Below are positions 7,110-15,272 of a stretch of DNA of 64,000 nt, one piece after another. Source of the DNA: Candidatus Agathobaculum intestinipullorum. Lineage in GTDB: Bacteria; Bacillota; Clostridia; Oscillospirales; Butyricicoccaceae. How positions within the stretch are numbered: the first letter of the stretch is position 1; the number at the start of each line of letters is the position of its first letter. The position numbers were made by a program, and so were the translations under genes. The stretch spans positions 1 to 64,000 of the forward strand of contig DWZQ01000026.1 in NCBI GenBank assembly GCA_019117485.1, given 5' to 3'. The notes beneath the pieces were generated by a model. It was not told the origin of the DNA and made no database searches. It worked only from the letters and a program-made list of their open reading frames with translations.

Positions 7110-8145
7110 CGAAGCGCTCGACGCGCTGCACTTTACCGAGGAGGAACAGGATATGTTGATGCAACGATTAAAACAAGCGGCTGAGACCGCCTCGGTGCCG
7201 CACAAGAGACGACATCCCCGCAAGGTGGTTTTGATTGCTGCCATTGCTGCCTGCATGCTCGCTTTCACCGCAGCAGCAGGCGCAGCTGTCGGCTTTTTTG
7301 CCGACCCAGAGGCAGGCCGTGCGCGTCTTGCGGAATTTTTCAACTTGTCCAGCGGCAACATTGAAACCGATACCGGATTTGTCGCCAGCGGCGCCTGCGT
7401 CACCGACCATGGCGTAACCGTCGCACTCGACGGAATCTACGCTGATGATCAGACTGTCTACGCGATCTTCTCCGTAGCCAAAGAGGACGGCACGCCATTT
7501 GTAGATGGGCAAGCACACCCAGATACCACTTTCCTCTCCTTTGAACAAGTCGAACCTCGGTTGGACGGACAATTGATCACTGGTGGTTGGGGGCCTTGCT
7601 ACGACACCGATATGACGCAGTTCTTCTTCCAGATTGAAATGGATATGAGCGACATCGACCAATGGGAGGGCAAGCTCGCCCGCTTCACCTTCTCCGACAT
7701 TATCAGCTATATACAGGAAGGCAACTATACTGGGCCGGATCAAACCCTGATCAAGGGCAAATGGGTGCTCGAGGTGCCGCTGGAAAGCACGGATACCGCA
7801 GTGTACGCACAGGCTGGTCAGGTCATCCCCTATGGCAATCTGAACGTCACCATCGACAGCATCGCGTTCACACCGTCCTTTTACCATCTGGAATGGCATT
7901 TCGACAAGGAAATGACCTTTGACGACGACTTAAACCTATATCTTGACGGTGTGCCGGACGAATACGACAACCAGTATTACACCGAAGGCGGCTCCCCTAT
8001 CCTGACGCTCAAGGATGGCACAACTTATGATCTATGGCAGATCGGCAGCGCCAACACCGGCCTGCTCCCGGATATCATCCCGCTGGAAGAAATGGAGTCC
8101 ATCACAATCTTCGGTCAGGTCATTCCCCTTGTCTGGCAGGAATGA
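7096..8145 (+). CDS. Membrane protein with extracellular domain, DUF4179-like putative anti-sigma partner
   Basis: The 349-residue protein starts at ATG 7096, eight bases after GGAGGG inside the sigma-factor gene. A short cytoplasmic N-terminus (about 1-38, with EEEQDMLMQRLKQ) precedes a basic patch KRRHPRK and one membrane helix (about 45-68). The large outer region has a DHGVTVALDGIYADDQTVYA motif typical of DUF4179-type proteins, which are often coded next to ECF sigma factors. It probably holds or senses for the sigma factor from the membrane. That role is inferred from arrangement and topology, as no classical zinc anti-sigma motif is visible. Confidence 0.72.
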   Translation: MRRYNEALDALHFTEEEQDMLMQRLKQAAETASVPHKRRHPRKVVLIAAIAACMLAFTAAAGAAVGFFADPEAGRARLAEFFNLSSGNIETDTGFVASGACVTDHGVTVALDGIYADDQTVYAIFSVAKEDGTPFVDGQAHPDTTFLSFEQVEPRLDGQLITGGWGPCYDTDMTQFFFQIEMDMSDIDQWEGKLARFTFSDIISYIQEGNYTGPDQTLIKGKWVLEVPLESTDTAVYAQAGQVIPYGNLNVTIDSIAFTPSFYHLEWHFDKEMTFDDDLNLYLDGVPDEYDNQYYTEGGSPILTLKDGTTYDLWQIGSANTGLLPDIIPLEEMESITIFGQVIPLVWQE

Positions 8146-8155
8146 CCGCAACGCC

Positions 8156-8193
8156 AAACAGGGCGCGCAGACTGCGCGCCCTGTTTCTTTTTC
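8156..8193 (+). terminator. Terminator of the sigma-factor operon
   Basis: A 14-bp stem AAACAGGGCGCGCA/TGCGCGCCCTGTTT (8156-8169 with 8173-8186), loop GAC, is followed by CTTTTTCCC. Confidence 0.88.
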
Positions 8194-8204
8194 CCATTTC
8201 CCAG

Positions 8205-8235
8205 GGAAAACAACAAGCGCCGCAAATGCGGCGCC
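8205..8235 (-). terminator. Terminator of corA
   Basis: Read leftward, an 8-bp GC-rich stem (8217-8224 with 8227-8234) is followed by TTGTTGTTTTCC shortly after the corA stop codon. Confidence 0.72.
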
Positions 8236-8242
8236 TAAAATC

Positions 8243-9184
8243 TTAATCCAGATTTTTCTTTTTGAGCATGAACCACGCGAAAAAGCACGCAGCAACCGAA
8301 ATCAGCAACGGAATCCACCAGACAAAATCGCCCGGCAAGCCGCCGCCTTTGATATTCATGCCGTAAAAACCGAAAATGATGTTCGGGATCGTCATGATGA
8401 TGGTCAGTATCGTGAGCACCTTCATGATGATATTCAGGTTGTTGGACACGACCGAAGCATACGCATCCATCGTGCCGGACAAGATGCTCGAGTAGATACC
8501 TGCCATCTCGATAGCCTGTCGGATCTCGATCAGCGCATCTTCGAGGATGTCACGATCGTCCTCATACAGCTTGAGCACACGTCCACGCAGCACTTTTTCC
8601 ATCGTCACCTCGTTGCCCTTGAGCGACGCAGAGAAATAGACCAGCGACTTGGACAGCCCGAGCAACTGGATCAGTTCCTCGTTCTTGAGCGAATCGTATA
8701 ACCGCTTTTCAATGCGCGTAAAGTCACGCTCAATCATGCGCAGGTTTTTGAGGAAGCGTCCCGCCACGCGCAACAAAATCTGAAACACAAACCGCGTACG
8801 CAGCGCAGTGTGTACTCCCTTGACCGCACCCTCCGCGATCGAGCGCAGGATGATGCTGTCCTCCAAGCATACCGTGATTACCGCATTCTGCGCCACCACG
8901 ATGCCCATTGGCAGTGTGCTGAACATCTGGCCGCCGTCCTCGACCGAGCTTTTCTCGACCATCGGGATATCGACGATCATCAGCAACTGGTCGTCCTCGG
9001 TCTCGACACGCGAGCTTTCCTCCGGGTCGAGCGCCGCACGGATGAATTCTTCCTCCACATGCGCCGCGCGTGAAATCTGCTCAAGCTCGTCCGAGCTTGG
9101 GTGCAGCATATTCACCCAGCAGCCTTCGGTGAACTCGCTAATCTCGGTGATGCGTCCATCAACCGTTTTGTAAAATTCTACCAT
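8243..9184 (-). CDS. corA: CorA family magnesium/divalent metal transporter
   Basis: The 313-residue protein has the CorA layout: a cytoplasmic alpha/beta and long helical domain (about 1-250), then two C-terminal membrane helices. The first helix ends in the diagnostic YGMN signature (FGFYGMNIKGG). A second helix and a basic tail (MLKKKNLD) close the protein. It forms pentameric channels for Mg2+ and sometimes Co2+ or Ni2+ in the plasma membrane. ATG 9184 has AAGGCGG upstream. No Mg-sensing leader RNA is evident in the short upstream region. It is a single-gene unit between the sigma operon and ftsZ. Confidence 0.92.
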   Translation of the reverse strand: MVEFYKTVDGRITEISEFTEGCWVNMLHPSSDELEQISRAAHVEEEFIRAALDPEESSRVETEDDQLLMIVDIPMVEKSSVEDGGQMFSTLPMGIVVAQNAVITVCLEDSIILRSIAEGAVKGVHTALRTRFVFQILLRVAGRFLKNLRMIERDFTRIEKRLYDSLKNEELIQLLGLSKSLVYFSASLKGNEVTMEKVLRGRVLKLYEDDRDILEDALIEIRQAIEMAGIYSSILSGTMDAYASVVSNNLNIIMKVLTILTIIMTIPNIIFGFYGMNIKGGGLPGDFVWWIPLLISVAACFFAWFMLKKKNLD

Positions 9185-9313
9185 ACCATACCGCCTTTCC
9201 GCGGCAGCTATGCAGACATGCCACCGCGAGTTTGTCTTTTCCGTTTACTTCCAGGGTCCGCACTCACGGTGATCACGCTCCTTTTACAAGAATTTTACAT
9301 GTCTTTTCAGACC

Positions 9314-9339
9314 AAAACAGCCCTGAACAGGGCTGTTTT
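9314..9339 (-). terminator. Terminator hairpin after ftsZ
   Basis: A 12-bp perfect stem AAAACAGCCCTG/CAGGGCTGTTTT (9314-9325 with 9328-9339) lies about 20 bases past the ftsZ stop. Its T-run is inside the stem. Confidence 0.7.
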
Positions 9340-9361
9340 GCAGATTTGATTATGTCGCGGA

Positions 9362-10510
9362 TTAGCGATGATCCTTATCGAAAATACGCATCAGCACATC
9401 GAATGCAGCGTCGTCCGAACCAAGATCATTCGACTTGGGCTGCACCGGAGAGGGTTTCTCCTCAGCCGCAGCCGTAGATGCCTCGGTGAACAGGCCGGAA
9501 GCCGCAGCCGGTTCGGGCTGTTTGCCATCCATGTTCAGCTTGGCGGAATTAGGTATGCTGTCAAAACCGGTAGCGATAACAACCACGCGGATCTCATCGT
9601 CCATCGTATCATCAATGAAGGCACCAAAGATGATGTGTGCATCCGGGTGCGCAGCCTGCTGCACCATAGTAGCGGCTGTCTCGACCTCGTCCAGACCAAT
9701 ATCATCCGAACCGATGACCGAAACGATAACACCATGCGCCATATCAATCGAGGTTTCCAGCAACGGGCTGGAAATCGCCATGCGCGCCGCTTCCGCAGCT
9801 TTATCTTTCCCCGCAGCGCGGCCGGTACCGATATGTGCATAGCCCGCGTCCTTCATCACCGAGGTAACGTCTGCAAAGTCAAGGTTGATGAAGCCCGGCA
9901 CAGTGATCAACTCGGAAATATTCGCAACCGCCTGACGGAGCACGCCGTCCGCAATTTCAAATGCATTCTTAAAGGTGATCTTCTGTTCAGATACGTACTT
10001 GAGGCGCTCGTTCGGGATGATAACCAGCGAGTCGACATTCTTATTCAGCTCGTCGATGCCGCCCAGTGCCTGTTCCAGACGCTTCTTACCCTCAAACGCG
10101 AACGGACGGGTGACAACGCCGACAGTCAGAATGCCCATCTCACGGGCGATCTGCGCCACGACAGGAGCCGCGCCCGTACCCGTACCGCCGCCCATACCAG
10201 CGGTGATGAATACCATGTGCGTATTGGCCAGCGCTGCGGCAATCTGCTCCTTGCTCTCTTCGGCTGCCTTGCGGCCGATCTCCGGGTTCGCACCCGCGCC
10301 TTGCCCCTTGGTCAGCTTTTCACCGATCTGGATCTTGGTGCCGGCCTGAGAAAAGTTCAGCGCCTGCATATCCGTGTTGATCGAAACGAACTCCACGCCC
10401 TGCACGCCGCTTTCGACCATGCGGTTAACCGCGTTGCCGCCGCCACCGCCTACGCCGATTACTTTAATGTTTACCACACTATCCAAGCCCTGTTCAAACT
10501 CAAAACCCAT
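9362..10510 (-). CDS. ftsZ: Cell division protein FtsZ
   Basis: This 382-residue tubulin homologue polymerises with GTP into the Z ring. Visible motifs are [16 protein letters not shown], the signature [13 protein letters not shown], the NFADV-type T7 region ([11 protein letters not shown]) and a variable linker. The linker is followed by a C-terminal peptide ending [14 protein letters not shown] chose ATG 10510 because GGAGG lies 9 bases before it; the in-frame ATG three codons earlier is only one base from that site. The last peptide differs from the usual D-I-P-x-F-L-R pattern that binds FtsA and other partners, and no ftsA is in this cluster. It ends the dcw cluster and has its own upstream promoter. 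Confidence 0.96.
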   Translation of the reverse strand: MGFEFEQGLDSVVNIKVIGVGGGGGNAVNRMVESGVQGVEFVSINTDMQALNFSQAGTKIQIGEKLTKGQGAGANPEIGRKAAEESKEQIAAALANTHMVFITAGMGGGTGTGAAPVVAQIAREMGILTVGVVTRPFAFEGKKRLEQALGGIDELNKNVDSLVIIPNERLKYVSEQKITFKNAFEIADGVLRQAVANISELITVPGFINLDFADVTSVMKDAGYAHIGTGRAAGKDKAAEAARMAISSPLLETSIDMAHGVIVSVIGSDDIGLDEVETAATMVQQAAHPDAHIIFGAFIDDTMDDEIRVVVIATGFDSIPNSAKLNMDGKQPEPAAASGLFTEASTAAAEEKPSPVQPKSNDLGSDDAAFDVLMRIFDKDHR

Positions 10511-10616
10511 TGTTGCCATCCTCCGTTTTTATGCTGAAAAATCAATCTGATTATTCTTTACATTCTCAAGTCCAGACCATCCACGCCTCGCAGGGCAGAC
10601 AGTCCCCATTGTTATC

Positions 10617-10645
10617 ATTCTACCTCTATTTGTCCAATTTTGCAA
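10617..10645 (-). promoter_or_regulatory. Promoter of ftsZ
   Basis: Read leftward in the 255-base gap between ftsQ and ftsZ, TTGCAA (10640-10645), a 17-base spacer and TAGAAT (10617-10622) form a plausible sigma-A promoter. ftsZ can thus be made independently of the mraZ-led transcript. Confidence 0.6.
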
Positions 10646-10765
10646 CAGAAATCAGCGAATTACTGAAAATTTTCTTTCTGTTTTCTGTATCTTTCCACCA
10701 AATTCATGCCAAAAACCCATGTAAATGCATGATCTGAAAAGCATTCCTGCACACGAAAGGCTTTT

Positions 10766-11737
10766 TTATCCATCGTTTGGCTCGTCCGATATCTCGTCTG
10801 CCCCATCCGATGGGTTCTCTCCGTCGGATGGGGACGCTCCTCCGTCCGTCTCGGACGGCTCCTGCGCCCCATCCTCTGAACCGGTATCCGTGTCCGTAAC
10901 AGCCGGCTCGGTGGCATTGGTGCTTGCCGAAGCCATGCCGGAACGCGCCACGTTATCCGCCGTATCCGGGATGAAATGCAGACGGTTCTGCGCGTCCCAG
11001 TACAGCCGTCCGATATCCGAAGGCGACAGCCGCTCATCGATAACCGTTTGTGCAAACCGCAGGTAATAAGACAGGTTATTGATCGACTTCAGCCGGATAT
11101 CAAACCGATCCTGATAACCAATACGGATATCTGTCAAATCCGACAGGTTGATAAACGACAACTGTTCGAGCATGCCCGCCGCATCCAGATTTTGCAGGAT
11201 GTCCAATAACGCTTCGGTCTCGTCACCGTTTTCCTGCGTAAGCACGCGGCCAAGTGCCACATCGTTCAGTGTCGCGCCGACTACGACCGGCAGGCCGCCG
11301 TCGTTGGCACTCTGCTCGAGCGCCTTGCCCTGTGCGCTGACATACAGGTAACCGCCACTATACGGCACCGCAACCACGGCGCTGCACTCGGTCACCGTTA
11401 TCTCAACCGTATCAGGCAACCGCCGCCGCATCTGCACGGTTTGCAGGTACGGAAATTTTTCCAGCAGCATGTCCGATTCCTTGACCTTGTTCCACAGGTA
11501 AAGGTTGTCCCCTTGCTTGACATTCATGCCCGCGATGATTTCCTCGGCAGTGTACCGGGTCGCACCCTCGACCTTGACCGTTTCTACCTTAAAGAAGATG
11601 GTCAACGCGAGCACGGCAGCCGCTACCAGCACGCCGAGAAAAAACAGACGGCCTATCATGTGGAAAAACCGATGTCGTCGGTTGGCCCGGCGGCGCATCT
11701 GCTCGGGTGTTTTCTGTTTTCGCCTTCTGCGTCTCAT
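10766..11737 (-). CDS. ftsQ: Cell division protein FtsQ/DivIB
   Basis: The 323-residue protein has a very basic cytoplasmic start (MRRRRRKQK), one membrane helix (about 29-49), a POTRA domain (VETVKVEGATRYTAEEIIAG, then LPDTVEITVTE) and a beta domain. It is a bitopic scaffold joining FtsL and FtsB-type partners in the divisome. The C-terminal 40-50 residues are a low-complexity acidic tail rich in Ser, Asp and Gly with repeated SDG and DG units, which the core family lacks. It sits directly after murG (18-base gap) in the dcw cluster. Confidence 0.88.
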   Translation of the reverse strand: MRRRRRKQKTPEQMRRRANRRHRFFHMIGRLFFLGVLVAAAVLALTIFFKVETVKVEGATRYTAEEIIAGMNVKQGDNLYLWNKVKESDMLLEKFPYLQTVQMRRRLPDTVEITVTECSAVVAVPYSGGYLYVSAQGKALEQSANDGGLPVVVGATLNDVALGRVLTQENGDETEALLDILQNLDAAGMLEQLSFINLSDLTDIRIGYQDRFDIRLKSINNLSYYLRFAQTVIDERLSPSDIGRLYWDAQNRLHFIPDTADNVARSGMASASTNATEPAVTDTDTGSEDGAQEPSETDGGASPSDGENPSDGADEISDEPNDG

Positions 11738-11755
11738 CCGGGCGCCCCTTTGCGT

Positions 11756-12895
11756 TTATTTTTTTCCGTGGTGCTCAATCGCCCACAGGATTTCCTGATA
11801 GATCTTTTCACTCGCATCGTGCGCGGCAAGCGTTGTCGCCGCCTGCCCCATCCGCCGCAGCGCATCGCGGTCGGACAGCATCGCGCCGATCTCGTCGTAC
11901 AATTTCTGCGGCGACGCATCCTTTTCCAGCAGTACGCGACAGCCACCCGCGGACTCCAGCGCACGCGCGTTTTTTTCCTGATGGTTTTCCGCCACAAACG
12001 GCGAAGGCACCAACAGTGCCGCCCGGCCGAGCATACAAAGCTCACCCATGGTCGCTGCACCCGCACGGCACACAACCAAATCCGCAGCAGCCAGACGGTC
12101 GGCCATATCGTAGATATACTCCGTGATCTCAATATTAGGATGCTGGGCAAAATCCGCACCCTGTTCGCGCGCCATGCGCGGCAACCATTCGCGTGCGGCC
12201 GCGCCCGTCGCATGCACATGATGATAGCGCACGCCGTTCTTACACTCAAGCGCCAGCGTACCCGCCATATGCTCGTTCATATACTTCGCACCCATCGAAC
12301 CCCAGAAGGATACAACCAACTGGTCGTCGTCAGACAGGCCGAAGCGTGCGCGCGCTTTCACCCGGTCAGCCGCGAGGATTTCGCCGCGCACCGGCGCGCC
12401 GGTCAGCACGACCTTATCGCCCCCACCGAGGATCTCCTTAGCCTGCTCAAAGCAGACCAGAACGCGGTCGGCCTTTTTCGACAGCATTTTGGTCACCTTG
12501 CCGGGCAGGGCGTTGACCTCAAGCAGCACCGTCGGGATACCCATCTGCTGCGCCGCGCGAACGACCGCAAACGACGCATAGCCGCCGCAGCCGATCACAC
12601 AATCGGGCTTGGCCTGCTGCAACAGTTTTTTTGCCTTGGAGACCGCGGACACCGCAAGCTTTGCCGCCTTCACATTATGCGCCAGCCCCTTAGGGCTGAT
12701 CGAACGCGACAAACCGATAATCTCAATTGCGTCGAGCGGATAGCCTTCGCGCGGCACCAATTTATTCTCAATGCCGCGCGCCGAACCTGCAAAACGCACC
12801 ACCGTTTCCGGATGTTTCTGTTCAAAATACCGCGCAATGGCAAGGCCGGGCGTCACATGGCCGCCCGTACCGCCGCCGGTGATATACAGTCTCAA
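11756..12895 (-). CDS. murG: UDP-GlcNAc:lipid I N-acetylglucosaminyltransferase MurG
   Basis: The 379-residue GT-B enzyme adds GlcNAc to lipid I to make lipid II on the inner membrane face. The N-terminus RLYITGGGTGGHVTPGLAIA carries the G-loop. CVIGCGGYASFAV and CRAGAATMGELCMLGRAAL are further MurG signatures, the latter binding UDP-GlcNAc. I chose the TTG at 12895, eight bases after AAAGGGGG; an ATG 11 codons upstream gives an atypical N-terminal extension. It lies between ftsW and ftsQ. Confidence 0.94.
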   Translation of the reverse strand: MRLYITGGGTGGHVTPGLAIARYFEQKHPETVVRFAGSARGIENKLVPREGYPLDAIEIIGLSRSISPKGLAHNVKAAKLAVSAVSKAKKLLQQAKPDCVIGCGGYASFAVVRAAQQMGIPTVLLEVNALPGKVTKMLSKKADRVLVCFEQAKEILGGGDKVVLTGAPVRGEILAADRVKARARFGLSDDDQLVVSFWGSMGAKYMNEHMAGTLALECKNGVRYHHVHATGAAAREWLPRMAREQGADFAQHPNIEITEYIYDMADRLAAADLVVCRAGAATMGELCMLGRAALLVPSPFVAENHQEKNARALESAGGCRVLLEKDASPQKLYDEIGAMLSDRDALRRMGQAATTLAAHDASEKIYQEILWAIEHHGKK

Positions 12896-12940
12896 ACCGA
12901 TTTCCCCCTTTATTTTCAACCGCGCCACAGGCGGCTACCT

Positions 12941-14200
12941 TTACGATTCTGCACGCACATCGACGCGCGCATAGCGGGATATGTTGAGCAAGATACCCAT
13001 TTCGCCCAGCTGCATCAACAGCGCTGTGCCACCGTAGCTGAAAAACGGCAGGCTCGCACCGGTAACCGGGATAATGCCCGTGATAACGAACAGGTTCATC
13101 AGCGTCTGGATGGCGAGCTTGGCGGTGATGCCGGTCGCAAGCAGGCAACTGAACTGATCGGGTGCCGCCCGCGCAATCTGGAACCCGCGGAAGATCAGGT
13201 AGGCAAAAAGCGCCAATACCAGCAGCGCACCGACAAAGCCCATCTCCTCGCACCACGAGGAAAAGATGAAGTCATTCTGTGGCTCTGGCAGATACAGGTG
13301 CTTTTGCATGCCCTGTCCCAGCCCTTGCCCGAACAGGCCACCCGAACCGATGGCGATCTGGCTCATCGCGCCCTGCCAGCCCTCATTGCGCATGTTGGCA
13401 AACGGATCAAGCCAAACGGCAAAGCGCTCCTGCACATGCTCAAAAGCAAAGTAAAAGGCGGTCAACGTCACCGCACCAATCACGCCGATCGGAACGAAAT
13501 AACCCAGCCGCATGCCGCCTGCTACGAGGATCACAACGCCCAACCCACAAATAATCATCATCGCGGAGGTATGCGGCTCCAGATAAAGCAAGCCGATGTA
13601 GACGGCCAGCAGAAAACCATATGGCTTAATCATTGTCCGCAGGCTGCGCACGCTCGACGGGTTCTGCGAAACCCAATAGGCAAAGCAAACGATAACCGTG
13701 ATTTTAGCCAGCTCGGACGGCTGGAAGCCGAACAGCCAGCGCTGCGCGCCCTTGCTTGCCGTACCCAGCGGCGTGACAACCAAAATCAGCAGGATGATCG
13801 AGACGATCATCATTTCCTTATGAAAACGTGCATACAGCTTATAAGTTATCTTGGAAATAAAAATCATAGCGGCCAAGCCGATCGCCGCGTTGATTCCCTG
13901 CTGCCTGATAAAATAGGTCGCGCTGTCCTGATAAAACAACGCATTGGAGTAGCTGGCTGAGAACAGTGCAATCAGACCAATGATCAACAGCAGAACAACC
14001 GTGCCGAACACGCCCGTGTCCCATGCATGGGCGCGCACCCGCGCATGTGTGCGCGGATAGGCGGGCGCATGTGCCTGCGTCAGCGCCACGTCGCGCGGCA
14101 CAGGCGCGTGATCAGGCTGCATCGGCCGTCGCGCCGGATCGATCCGCTGGCGCGGGTCGGGTCGGCGCGCTGCGCGCGCCCGTCTCGTTGTCGAAGCCAT
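12941..14200 (-). CDS. ftsW: Lipid II polymerase FtsW (SEDS family)
   Basis: The 419-residue SEDS glycosyltransferase polymerises lipid II at the septum with its partner PBP. About ten membrane helices start near residue 66; family motifs include the GAQRWLFGFQPSELAKI loop and the TLMNLFVITGIIPVTGASLPF C-terminal block. The first 60 or so residues are a cytoplasmic extension rich in Arg, Pro, His and Ala, longer than usual. The ATG at 14200 is supported by GGAGGT 6 bases upstream, so the extension appears genuine. A second SEDS gene at 37442-38572 is the elongation-type partner. Confidence 0.9.
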   Translation of the reverse strand: MASTTRRARAARRPDPRQRIDPARRPMQPDHAPVPRDVALTQAHAPAYPRTHARVRAHAWDTGVFGTVVLLLIIGLIALFSASYSNALFYQDSATYFIRQQGINAAIGLAAMIFISKITYKLYARFHKEMMIVSIILLILVVTPLGTASKGAQRWLFGFQPSELAKITVIVCFAYWVSQNPSSVRSLRTMIKPYGFLLAVYIGLLYLEPHTSAMMIICGLGVVILVAGGMRLGYFVPIGVIGAVTLTAFYFAFEHVQERFAVWLDPFANMRNEGWQGAMSQIAIGSGGLFGQGLGQGMQKHLYLPEPQNDFIFSSWCEEMGFVGALLVLALFAYLIFRGFQIARAAPDQFSCLLATGITAKLAIQTLMNLFVITGIIPVTGASLPFFSYGGTALLMQLGEMGILLNISRYARVDVRAES

Positions 14201-14270
14201 GGGGACACCTCCGAAGGGTCAGGGATGGAAAACAGTGGTAATTACACCGGCGCCATCGTGCAGCGCCGCC

Positions 14271-15272
14271 TTACGGCCATACCGGCGCGAGGGCAACGAA
14301 ATATGCCAACAGGCAAAGCAGGATGGTGATACCGGAAAACGTCAGAACGATTTTTTTCTCGCCCCAGCCGCACATCTCAAAATGATGGTGGATCGGGGCC
14401 ATTTTAAACAGGCGTTTGCCGCCCGTCGCTTTAAAGTAGGTCACCTGCAGGATGACCGACAGCGTTTCAATAATATAGATAAGGCCAACCAGCAGCAGGA
14501 TCAACGGCATATCGCACGCGAACGCCAGCCCGGCCACCGCACCGCCGAGGAAGAGCGAACCAGTATCGCCCATAAACACCTTGGCGGGATTGAAGTTATA
14601 GATCAGGAACGCGGCCAGTCCGCCCGCGAGCGCTGCGGCAAAAATGACCACGCCCGCATCACCGCGCTGCACACCGACAAAGGTAAAGAAAATTGCAACC
14701 GGCAGCGTCACGCCTGCGGCCAAACCGTCAATGCCGTCAGTCAGGTTGACCGCGTTATCCGCGCCAACAATGACAAACGCCGCAAAAATGATGTACAGCG
14801 GCCACGGCCATGCAAAAGCGATATCAGTAAACGGAATCCACAGCAGCGGCACGCCGCTCGAGTTCAGGAATAGCACCAGAATAAACGCGCCGGCAACCAA
14901 AATCTGTAACACCAGCTTCTGCTTCGGCGTCAGCCCTGCGTTTTCCTTTTTGCGGATCTTGGCGTAGTCGTCAACCATGCCGACCGCACCATACGCAACC
15001 GACAGACCAAGCACAGCCAACGAGGAGACACACACCTCGCCGACAAAGCTGTTTCCCGCCGCAACCGCAACGGCAATACCGATGATGAACATAAAGCCGC
15101 CCATCGTCGGGATGTTTTGCTTGTTCATGTGCCATTTCGGCCCAATCTCCAAGATTTTCTGGCCGAACTTCATCTTGCGCAGGTAACGGATGACCGCCGG
15201 CCCGATCGCCGCGGTCAGCACGAACGCAACCGAACAGGCTACCAGCGCAGTATACAGGTTTGCAGAGTTCAT
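14271..15272 (-). CDS. mraY: Phospho-MurNAc-pentapeptide transferase MraY
   Basis: The 333-residue polytopic enzyme moves phospho-MurNAc-pentapeptide from UDP to undecaprenyl phosphate, forming lipid I. Signatures include GPKWHMNKQNIPTMGG, the catalytic region DDYAKI (the Asp pair), NAVNLTDGIDGLA, FMGDTGSLFLGG and the C-terminal APIHHHFE loop. The ATG overlaps the murF stop by three bases, indicating coupling. About ten membrane segments span the protein. Confidence 0.95.
   Translation of the reverse strand: MNSANLYTALVACSVAFVLTAAIGPAVIRYLRKMKFGQKILEIGPKWHMNKQNIPTMGGFMFIIGIAVAVAAGNSFVGEVCVSSLAVLGLSVAYGAVGMVDDYAKIRKKENAGLTPKQKLVLQILVAGAFILVLFLNSSGVPLLWIPFTDIAFAWPWPLYIIFAAFVIVGADNAVNLTDGIDGLAAGVTLPVAIFFTFVGVQRGDAGVVIFAAALAGGLAAFLIYNFNPAKVFMGDTGSLFLGGAVAGLAFACDMPLILLLVGLIYIIETLSVILQVTYFKATGGKRLFKMAPIHHHFEMCGWGEKKIVLTFSGITILLCLLAYFVALAPVWP

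Noticed and set aside
9185-9313. Magnesium-sensing leader (M-box) before corA
   Set aside because: The gap before the next terminator is only about 130 bases and lacks the conserved M-box core; nothing supports it.
11441-13960. Very long rightward frame opposite ftsQ, murG and ftsW
   Set aside because: It is an antisense shadow of three clear genes in GC-rich DNA. It has no ribosome site, no family motif and an Arg/His/Gln-rich composition typical of such shadows.
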